From Deltaproteobacteria bacterium (lineage in GTDB: Bacteria; Desulfobacterota; DSM-4660; Desulfatiglandales; B25-G16), in NCBI GenBank assembly GCA_003646875.1, contig QMLT01000125.1:1-5906 (forward strand): a DNA stretch of 5,906 nucleotides, given 5' to 3'. Below are positions 1-5,019 of the stretch, piece after piece (within the stretch, counting starts at the first letter, position 1; the number at the start of each line of letters is the position of its first letter). The notes under the pieces are model-generated. The model was not told where the DNA came from. It made no database searches and saw only the letters and a list, made by a program, of their open reading frames with translations. The translations under genes were made by a program, and so were the position numbers.

Positions 1-75
1 CATGGAGCAAAAAAAGACATACCTGTATGCTCCCTGACTTTATGTAGGCCTTGTTGTGCCTTATTGCCCGACAGA

Positions 76-198
76 TACCCCAACTTATTGAGAAGTTACT
101 ATAAAAACTACTTCTGACCTTTACTCAAGGGCACAGAGGTATCATTCACCAGATAATTTTAGTGAGCTAAACTGTTAAGTTCTCAATAAGTTGGGGTA
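76..198. mobile_element. MITE-like element with perfect 19-bp terminal inverted repeats
   Basis: The left end TACCCCAACTTATTGAGAA (76-94) is the exact reverse complement of the right end TTCTCAATAAGTTGGGGTA (180-198). The 85-bp interior has no coding potential. Both repeats end in TA at the outer edge, so the element can be read as CCCC...GGGG flanked by a TA duplication. That is the target-site pattern of IS630/Tc1-mariner transposases and of some IS5-group elements. The size of about 120 bp and the lack of an ORF fit a non-autonomous MITE. A small inner stem, TTTAG/CTAAA, lies at 158-171. The alternative is a large structured regulatory hairpin. The perfect repeat is seen directly; the mobile origin is inferred. 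Confidence 0.6.
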
Positions 199-236
199 CA
201 TTAGAGAAACAAAGTGATTTTGGCCACATATTGCAA

Positions 237-261
237 AACCCCAAGTTTTTGAGATGTTACC
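237..261. repeat. Degenerate copy of the element's left end
   Basis: This stretch matches bases 76-100 at 20 of 25 positions in the same orientation. The shared parts are ACCCCAA, the TTGAGA core and GTTAC. The match continues inward past the 19-bp terminal repeat, which argues for common descent over chance. No matching right end is visible downstream. The unit TGTTACC within it recurs at 267-273. It is probably a decayed end of a related element. Confidence 0.4.
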
Positions 262-273
262 TAAAGTGTTACC

Positions 274-312
274 AATAATATAGTTTAGAGAAAAAATAAT
301 ATAGTATTATTT
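274..312 (+). repeat. Direct repeat and palindrome upstream of rpoZ
   Basis: AATAATATAGT occurs at 274-284 and again at 295-305, exactly 21 bp apart, or about two helical turns. The second copy is half of a perfect palindrome with 8-bp arms (294-301 and 305-312) around TAG. The palindrome touches the candidate -35 hexamer at 311-316. The spacing and position suit a regulator-binding site or UP-like element. The sequence is almost pure A and T, so chance is a serious alternative. Confidence 0.35.
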
Positions 313-338
313 GAAAAATAAGATTCGATGATTATTAT
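311..338 (+). promoter_or_regulatory. Candidate sigma70-type promoter for the rpoZ block
   Basis: TTGAAA at 311-316 (5 of 6 to consensus) is followed after 16 bp by TATTAT at 333-338 (5 of 6). A start near 345 would leave a leader of about 110 bases before the rpoZ ATG. The surrounding sequence is so AT-rich that other pairings can be drawn, for example TTGTAA at 361-366 with TATAAA at 382-387 (15-bp spacer). A promoter for the block in this region is likely; this exact placement is only a candidate. Confidence 0.35.
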
Positions 339-453
339 TCAACAAGTAGAACCCTTTTTATTGTAAATATAAAAAAATAAATATAAAAATATCTTTACTT
401 TTAAAAAAATGCAAGTTACAAAAATAGATTATTTTTTTTAAGGAGTTCCGATA

Positions 454-774
454 ATGGCTCGAATTACAATAGAAGATTGTTTAAAGACTGGGTATAATAA
501 GTTTATGATAGTACATTTAGCAGTAAAGAGGGTTAGTCAATTCAGGAAGGGAAAAGAACCTCTTCTTACCACTACAAACAAAGAAATAGTAACGGCCTTG
601 AGAGAGATTGCTGCTGGAAAAATTAAAATAAGGGAAAACGGCAACCTTTTAGAAGACAATGGAGCAGAAAAAGATTTAATTGGGGATGATTTAGTCCAAG
701 AATCTAAAAGCCCTGATATGCATGACGATACAGAGGTTTCTCGAAGCGAGGAATCTTTAGATAATATGGAATAA
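454..774 (+). CDS. rpoZ: RNA polymerase omega subunit
   Basis: This is the omega subunit, a small RNA polymerase protein that clamps and helps fold beta-prime. The 106-residue product begins MARITIED, matching the MARVTV start of E. coli omega, whose residues 2-5 contribute to ppGpp site 1. It keeps the LAVKR helix (22-26) and TALREIAAGKI (47-57), where E. coli has a similar ALREI segment. After residue 60 the tail is unusually acidic, with about 16 Asp/Glu in 46 residues, and it makes the protein longer than the 91-residue E. coli form. An AGGAG at 441-445, 8 bases before the ATG, supports the start. dnaJ follows after only 2 bp, so the two are probably co-transcribed and translationally coupled. 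The usual upstream partner gmk is not seen. Identity is firm; the role of the tail is unknown. Confidence 0.93.
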   Translation: MARITIEDCLKTGYNKFMIVHLAVKRVSQFRKGKEPLLTTTNKEIVTALREIAAGKIKIRENGNLLEDNGAEKDLIGDDLVQESKSPDMHDDTEVSRSEESLDNME

Positions 775-776
775 CC

Positions 777-1892
777 ATGCCGATAACCAGAGATTATTAT
801 GAAATCCTTGGTGTTTCCAGGGATGCAGATGAGGATACCATAAAGAAGAACTACCGGAAGCTTGCCCTTAAATATCATCCAGACAGAAACCCTGGGGATA
901 AAGAGGCAGAAGAGAAGTTTAAGGAAGCCGCAGAGGCCTATGAGGTATTAAGGGATAGCGAAAAGAGAAGAATCTATGATCTTTATGGTCATGAGGGCTT
1001 GAGAGGAACAGGCTTTACAGGGTTTGGCGGTTTTGAGGATATTTTTTCTAGTTTTGGAGATATTTTTGGGGATTTCTTTGGTTTGGGTGGGAGGCGCTCG
1101 AGGAAAACGAGAGCAAGAAAAGGCAATGACCTGAGATACGATTTGGAATTGACTCTTGAAGAGGCCTATAAAGGAAAAGAAGAGGAAATAGTTTTCGACA
1201 AATGGGAATCTTGTGATATATGTGGAGGGACCGGAGTCAGGCCGGGTAGTAAGCCCCAGATTTGCCCTCACTGTCATGGTGAAGGTGAGATTTCACGTTC
1301 TCATGGTTTTTTTCAAATAAGAACAACCTGCTCAACATGCAATGGCACAGGTCAGGTTATAGTTGATCCATGCAGCAAATGTAAAGGCAAAGGAAAAGTA
1401 AACGTTGAAAAGAAGGTCCTGGTAAAAGTTCCGCCAGGGGTCGATAATGGCGTACAACTGAGGATTAAGGGAGAAGGAGAGGCTGGGGAAAATGGAGGAC
1501 CACCAGGCGATCTCTTTGTAGTAGTCTATGTTAAGGATCATGAATTTTTTGTGAGGGATGGGGATAATCTTAAATGTCAGGTGCCAATATCATTTCTGCA
1601 GGCAGCCTTAGGGGCTGAAATATCTATTCCTACCCTGGACAATAATAAGGAGAAAAGCATTACTATTCCAGAGGGAGCTCAACCAGGAGAGATTATTAGA
1701 CTTAAAGGGTTGGGTATGACAAGTCTAAGAAAAGGAAGGGGAGTCGGTGACCTCTTTGTTCAGCTTATAGTTAATATACCTACCAAAATGAGTAAACAAC
1801 AGAGAGAATTACTTATGCAGTTTCGTGAACTTGAGGAGAAAAAGACCAGGGAAAAGAATAAAAATTTTTGGGGTAAAATAAAAGGGATATAG
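777..1892 (+). CDS. dnaJ: Chaperone protein DnaJ (class A Hsp40)
   Basis: DnaJ delivers unfolded clients to DnaK and stimulates its ATPase in the cytoplasm. The 371-residue product has the full class A layout. It has a J domain (about 5-71) with the HPD motif at 34-36, then a Gly/Phe-rich linker (about 72-106) that includes DIFSSFGDIFGDFFG. Next come four CxxCxGxG zinc repeats (146-153, 163-170, 185-192, 199-206) and two C-terminal client-binding domains with a dimerising tail. The length is close to the 376 residues of E. coli DnaJ, and all eight zinc cysteines are present. The ATG lies 2 bp after the rpoZ stop with only a weak GGA before it, so translation is probably coupled to rpoZ. No dnaK or grpE is in the window, so this may be a second dnaJ. 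Whether it is the main housekeeping copy cannot be told here. Confidence 0.98.
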   Translation: MPITRDYYEILGVSRDADEDTIKKNYRKLALKYHPDRNPGDKEAEEKFKEAAEAYEVLRDSEKRRIYDLYGHEGLRGTGFTGFGGFEDIFSSFGDIFGDFFGLGGRRSRKTRARKGNDLRYDLELTLEEAYKGKEEEIVFDKWESCDICGGTGVRPGSKPQICPHCHGEGEISRSHGFFQIRTTCSTCNGTGQVIVDPCSKCKGKGKVNVEKKVLVKVPPGVDNGVQLRIKGEGEAGENGGPPGDLFVVVYVKDHEFFVRDGDNLKCQVPISFLQAALGAEISIPTLDNNKEKSITIPEGAQPGEIIRLKGLGMTSLRKGRGVGDLFVQLIVNIPTKMSKQQRELLMQFRELEEKKTREKNKNFWGKIKGI

Positions 1893-1898
1893 GGGTGA

Positions 1899-1940
1899 GG
1901 AATTTTGAATTGTGAATTTAGCAATTGAGGATTTAGCGGA
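1899..1940 (+). repeat. Degenerate 7-bp repeat between dnaJ and dksA
   Basis: The gap reads as imperfect heptads: GGAATTT, TGAATTG, TGAATTT, AGCAATT, GAGGATT, TAGCGGA. The second and third units differ at one base, and the later ones drift. The GAGG at 1927-1930, 9 bases before the dksA ATG, lies inside the array and probably serves as its ribosome-binding site. Similar GAATTGTGAATT-type strings occur between genes in many environmental genomes as I recall, but I could not check this. Confidence 0.45.
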
Positions 1941-2302
1941 TGGATCAAAAACAGGTTGAATATTTTAAGGACTTGCTCCAAAGCCAGCTTGATGAGCTAA
2001 TTCAAGAGGCTTCTAAGACACTTAATGGAATGACTAACCTTAAGGATAATTTTCCTGACCCTACTGACAGGGCTTCTCTGGAGACTGACAGGAACTTTCT
2101 TTTAAGGATAAGGGATAGAGAAAGAAAGTTGATTGAAAAGATTAAAGAGGCCCTTGAAAGAATAGAAAATGGGACCTTTGGAATGTGTGAGATATGCGGA
2201 AGAGAGATAAGTGAAGAGAGGTTGAGGGCAAGGCCTGTTACTACCCTGTGTATTGACTGCAAAAAGAAACAGGAAGCTCGAGAAAAGGCCAGAGGTTTAT
2301 AA
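1940..2302 (+). CDS. dksA: DksA-family RNA polymerase secondary-channel regulator, short form
   Basis: DksA proteins enter the polymerase secondary channel and, with ppGpp, alter initiation at stress-sensitive promoters. The 120-residue product aligns without gaps to E. coli DksA from its residue 32 onward, so it lacks about 31 N-terminal residues. The coiled-coil tip NFPDPTDRA keeps the functional acids as D40 and D43 (E. coli D71, D74) with A45. The zinc finger is C83-x2-C86-x17-C104-x2-C107. Residues matching E. coli ppGpp-site-2 contacts are also present: L64, K67, R98 and K108. An in-frame TAG at 1934-1936 rules out a longer start in this frame. It sits 47 bp after dnaJ and 15 bp before larC. 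TraR-type short proteins are the alternative, but the intact tip and high similarity favour true DksA function. Alignment was from memory of the E. coli sequence. Confidence 0.9.
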   Translation: MDQKQVEYFKDLLQSQLDELIQEASKTLNGMTNLKDNFPDPTDRASLETDRNFLLRIRDRERKLIEKIKEALERIENGTFGMCEICGREISEERLRARPVTTLCIDCKKKQEAREKARGL

Positions 2303-2317
2303 GGTAATCAGGTTGAT

Positions 2318-3493
2318 ATGAAAATAGCTTATCTTGATTGCTTTTCTGGTGTAAGTGGTGATATGCTCGTTGGATCCTTGGTCGATGCCGGCTTGCCTTT
2401 TGAAGAGCTTAAAAGGATCATATACGGGCTTAATTTAGACGGGTACACGATATCAGCAAAAAAGGAGGGAAGAAACAATATATTTGGGACAAAATTTTAT
2501 GTCTCCCTTAAGGAAAAGCATCAGAAAGCTCGATATTTAAAGGATATAAAAGAAATAATTACAAACAGTGATATTCCGCTAACAGTTGTTGAAAAATGCG
2601 TCTCTATCTTTGAAAAACTGGCAATCACTGAAGGTGAGATACACCATATTTCACCAGATGAGATACATTTCCATGAAGTTGGCGCAGTTGATTCTATTAT
2701 TGATATTGTGGCATCGGTTGCAGGAATTTATCTTTTGGGTATTGAGAAGCTCTTTGTCTCAAGAATGCCTGTAGGAAAGGGAATTATAACAAGCGCCCAT
2801 GGAAAGATACCGCTGCCTTCGCCAGCAACAATAGCGCTTTTAGAGGGTGTTCCTATCTACGATAGCGGTCAGGAAGTTGAAATGATTACCCCTACAGGAG
2901 CTGCTTTAATTACCTCACTTTGTTCTTCCTTCGGTCCTATGCCTTCAATGATTGTAGAGAGAGTGGGTTACGGGGTAGGGAGCAGAACCTTGGCTGATAG
3001 GCCTAACCTTTTGCGCATTCTGATTGGAAACGATATCGATAAACGTGAATCGGAGACGGTAGTTGTATTGGAGTCAAATTTAGATGATATGAGCCCCGAA
3101 TTGTTGGGCTATTTGATGGATAGACTTTTTGATGCAGGCGCTAAGGATGTTTCCTTTTCCCATATCCAGATGAAAAAAAACAGGCCTGGCATCCAGCTCC
3201 AGGTGGTAGGCCAGCCTGAAGACAAGGATAAACTTAGTAATATTATCTTTAAGGAGTCAACTACATTAGGGATACGATTTAATTACAGTCAGAGGTCCAT
3301 TTTAACACGGGGAGAGTTGATGGTTGAATCTCCATGGGGTAAAATGAGAGTCAAAAAGGTTATCAATCAGGGTGGAAAAACTGCGATTTTGCCAGAATAT
3401 GAGGAGTGCAGGAGAGTAGCAAAGGCTAATAATCTTGCCTTAAGGGATATCTATGCATGGGTAGCAGCTCTTCCAAGTGATCATTTAAAATAA
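2318..3493 (+). CDS. larC: Nickel-pincer cofactor biosynthesis protein LarC
   Basis: LarC inserts nickel into the pyridinium dithio-dicarboxylate nucleotide in a CTP-dependent reaction, finishing the NPN cofactor of lactate racemase LarA and related enzymes. The 391-residue product shows the family hallmarks (DUF111). These are DCFSGVSGDM at 7-16, HFHEVGAVD at 117-125, ITPTGAA at 190-196, ESNLDDMSPE at 252-261 and MKKNRPG at 285-291. It is one continuous frame joining the LarC1 and LarC2 parts, unlike Lactobacillus plantarum, where a programmed frameshift makes the fusion. The gap after dksA is 15 bp, with AGG at 2310-2312 before the ATG, so it is probably the last gene of the block. Neither larB, larE nor larA is visible, so the client enzyme is unknown. 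Its stop codon overlaps the end of the opposing glgC. Confidence 0.95.
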   Translation: MKIAYLDCFSGVSGDMLVGSLVDAGLPFEELKRIIYGLNLDGYTISAKKEGRNNIFGTKFYVSLKEKHQKARYLKDIKEIITNSDIPLTVVEKCVSIFEKLAITEGEIHHISPDEIHFHEVGAVDSIIDIVASVAGIYLLGIEKLFVSRMPVGKGIITSAHGKIPLPSPATIALLEGVPIYDSGQEVEMITPTGAALITSLCSSFGPMPSMIVERVGYGVGSRTLADRPNLLRILIGNDIDKRESETVVVLESNLDDMSPELLGYLMDRLFDAGAKDVSFSHIQMKKNRPGIQLQVVGQPEDKDKLSNIIFKESTTLGIRFNYSQRSILTRGELMVESPWGKMRVKKVINQGGKTAILPEYEECRRVAKANNLALRDIYAWVAALPSDHLK

Positions 3494-4752
3494 CCCTTTG
3501 GCACCACTACAATTCCTCTGGGCGTTACTGTAAATCGACTCCTGTCTTTTTTAGGGTCATAACCGATCTCAGTGTTTGATGGGATCATATTATGTTTATC
3601 GATAATGGCTTTTTTGATCTTGCAATTACGTCCTACCACAACATCGTCCAGTATTACTGATTCCTCAACGGTTGCCCAGCTCTGAATAAAGACATAATAA
3701 GAAATCACTGAATTCCTTACGATTCCACTTATCATAGAACCTGGAGCAACAATAGAGTCCAGAGCCTTACCTACTCGAAAGCCTTCAGGCCTTTCATTGC
3801 TAAAGACAAATTTTGCAGGTGGGGCTGGTGTTTGATAGGTGTGGATAGGCCAGTTTTTCCCGTATAGGTTAAAAGAGGGTTCCAATCCGGTTAGGTCCAT
3901 GTTGGCGTTCCAGTATTCATCCAACGTGCCAACATCTCTCCAGTAAGATGAATCGTGAGTTCTTGGTTCTAATCTAAGCTTTCGCTCACCGTTTTCCAGT
4001 GTATGGTAGGCATAATCTTCGATTATATTCTGCTTCTGAAAGGGATAGGCGTATACCCTGACGTCAGGGATTAAATAAGGAATTATGTCTTTACCAAAAT
4101 CATCCTTATCGTTTGATTTTAGGGCATTCAAGAGGGTGTCAGTATTAAATAGGTAAATACCCATGGATGCCAGCACTCGGTTGGGGTTCCAAGGAATGGT
4201 CGTGGGATTTTCCTTGGGTTTCTCTTGAAAGCCGCGGAGGCGGCGGTCTTCATCTACCTCGGCAACACCTACCTGTTGCGCCATCTCCTTTCTTACTTCA
4301 TAGAGAGCAATGCTCAGTTCAGCATTTTTTTCTACGTGATGCCTGATGAAAAGATTGTAGTCCATCTTGTAAATATGATCACCTGATAGGATCAAGACAT
4401 GTTGAGGCCTTGTGATTTCAATGAGATAGAGGTTTTGTCGAATGGCGTCAGCCGTTCCCCGGTACAACTCCCCACTGAGCTGTTGTTGAGGCGGGACAAT
4501 CTTTAAGAAGTGTCCAAGTTTGTGATTAAATATGTTCCAACCAGCTTCCAGGTGATCAGTTAGAGACTGGGATTTATATTGAGGGAGAACAATTATTTTA
4601 TATAATTGTGAATTTATACAGTTACTCAGGGTCAGATCTATCAGCCTGTAGATACCGCCAAAGGGGACCGCTGGCTTAGCCCTGTCCAGTGTAAGAGGCG
4701 TGAGCCTTTCGCCTCTCCCCCCGGCCATGATAAAAGTGAGAGTATTTTTCAT
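3481..4752 (-). CDS. glgC: Glucose-1-phosphate adenylyltransferase (ADP-glucose pyrophosphorylase)
   Basis: GlgC makes ADP-glucose from glucose-1-phosphate and ATP, the committed step of bacterial glycogen synthesis. The 423-residue protein has the N-terminal nucleotidyltransferase loop GGRGERL at 11-17. RAKPAVPFGG at 24-33 includes K26, which corresponds to the E. coli activator-site lysine K39. SGDHIYKMDY at 123-132 carries the catalytic aspartate D125 (E. coli D142), and FQEKP at 175-179 the sugar-phosphate lysine K178 (E. coli K195). YWRDVGTLDEYW and a C-terminal left-handed beta-helix follow. An in-frame stop at 4759-4761 limits the start to this ATG or an internal Met9. The nucleotide loop close to the N-terminus favours this one. 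The Shine-Dalgarno is poor. No glgA or glgB is nearby. Expression probably comes from the promoter at 4792-4821. Confidence 0.97.
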   Translation of the reverse strand: MKNTLTFIMAGGRGERLTPLTLDRAKPAVPFGGIYRLIDLTLSNCINSQLYKIIVLPQYKSQSLTDHLEAGWNIFNHKLGHFLKIVPPQQQLSGELYRGTADAIRQNLYLIEITRPQHVLILSGDHIYKMDYNLFIRHHVEKNAELSIALYEVRKEMAQQVGVAEVDEDRRLRGFQEKPKENPTTIPWNPNRVLASMGIYLFNTDTLLNALKSNDKDDFGKDIIPYLIPDVRVYAYPFQKQNIIEDYAYHTLENGERKLRLEPRTHDSSYWRDVGTLDEYWNANMDLTGLEPSFNLYGKNWPIHTYQTPAPPAKFVFSNERPEGFRVGKALDSIVAPGSMISGIVRNSVISYYVFIQSWATVEESVILDDVVVGRNCKIKKAIIDKHNMIPSNTEIGYDPKKDRSRFTVTPRGIVVVPKGYFK

Positions 4753-4784
4753 GATTCGTCACTATTCAGCCATAAACCCACGGG

Positions 4785-4801
4785 TCCCGATATAATCGGG
4801 A
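4785..4801 (-). repeat. Perfect dyad covering the glgC -10
   Basis: TCCCGATATAATCGGGA has perfect 7-bp arms (4785-4791 and 4795-4801) around ATA and fully contains the proposed glgC -10 hexamer. A second short palindrome, CGGGTCCCG at 4781-4789, overlaps it and could compete with it in RNA or be part of the same site. A dyad centred on a -10 is a classic place for a repressor operator. No regulator is identified. Confidence 0.45.
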
Positions 4802-4821
4802 GCAGGTTTCCCTTATGTCAA
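4792..4821 (-). promoter_or_regulatory. sigma70-type promoter for glgC
   Basis: Read leftward, a consensus -35 TTGACA (4821-4816) is followed after 18 bp by GATTAT (4797-4792, 4 of 6). Transcription would start near 4785, leaving a leader of about 33 bases. Just upstream of the -35 is a further dyad, GTGGC at 4825-4829 and GCCAC at 4839-4843. The perfect -35 and sensible distance to glgC make this a good candidate; the weak -10 and longish spacer suggest it needs help or is regulated. Confidence 0.55.
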
Positions 4822-4869
4822 TTTGTGGCTAACTGGCTGCCACTATTTTATTATTAGTAGCTTGTATCT

Positions 4870-4940
4870 GCTCAATAAATAGGGTAAAGCGCCTTTGAAT
4901 ACTGATAGATACGCCAAGTTATTACCCCTAAATATTGAGC
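4870..4940. repeat. Imperfect inverted repeat upstream of glgC
   Basis: GCTCAATAAATAGGGTAA at 4870-4887 pairs with TTACCCCTAAATATTGAGC at 4922-4940, with two mismatches and one unpaired C, around a 34-base interior. The arms share CTCAATAA and GGGTA with the terminal repeat at 180-198, and the second arm resembles 76-99 at about 18 of 24 positions. The arms face the opposite way to that element, with the TA ends inward. It may be a decayed relative, or a structure or operator belonging to glgC. Confidence 0.4.
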
Positions 4941-4986
4941 TGGTACGGTAGCATTGAAAATAAGGCTCCAAGAATTATTTGGGATG

Positions 4987-5009
4987 AAAAGGGGGCCTTT
5001 AAAGCCCCC
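4987..5009 (-). terminator. Intrinsic terminator of the outer-membrane protein gene
   Basis: Read leftward, GGGGGC (5009-5004), a 7-base loop and GCCCCC (4996-4991) form a strong GC stem followed by TTTT (4990-4987). It begins 10 bases past the stop codon of the leftward gene that ends at 5020. The U tract is short, but stem strength and placement make a rho-independent terminator likely. It should insulate glgC from that gene. Confidence 0.8.
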
Positions 5010-5019
5010 AAAATCAGCA

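Larger units (their letters stand above)
1..453. other. Gene-free, AT-rich region upstream of rpoZ
   Basis: No convincing gene is visible in these 453 bases. Frame 1 is open from the window edge to a stop at 115-117 (about 38 codons), but the peptide resembles nothing I know and runs into the inverted-repeat element. The stretch holds the inverted-repeat element at 76-198, a degenerate copy of its end at 237-261, and a very AT-rich leader from about 274 containing an 11-bp direct repeat, a palindrome and a possible promoter. In many Proteobacteria gmk lies directly before rpoZ, and nothing like gmk is visible here. I infer that the mobile-element remnants mark a rearranged or decayed boundary. 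Confidence 0.7.

Noticed and set aside
4..33. Short hairpin GGAGCA/TGCTCC near the window edge
   Set aside because: Only a 6-bp stem with an 18-base A-rich loop and no U tract, at the edge of the window; too weak to call.
1..117. Open frame from the window edge to a stop at 115-117
   Set aside because: The 38-residue peptide resembles no known protein and overlaps the left inverted repeat, so there is no support for a gene end.
537..878. Leftward open frame opposite rpoZ and the dnaJ start
   Set aside because: It is antisense to two well-identified genes and has no family features or ribosome-binding site.
948..1277. Leftward open frame opposite dnaJ
   Set aside because: Shadow of the strongly conserved dnaJ frame, with no recognisable protein content.
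4604..4616. 13-base string AATTGTGAATTTA inside glgC identical to 1909-1921 minus shift in the dksA leader
   Set aside because: The match is short and AT-rich, and it lies within conserved coding sequence; chance is the simplest explanation.
4825..4855. Rightward terminator from GTGGC/GCCAC followed by a T-rich stretch
   Set aside because: The stem is only 5 bp and no rightward gene ends there; it is more likely part of the glgC control region or chance.
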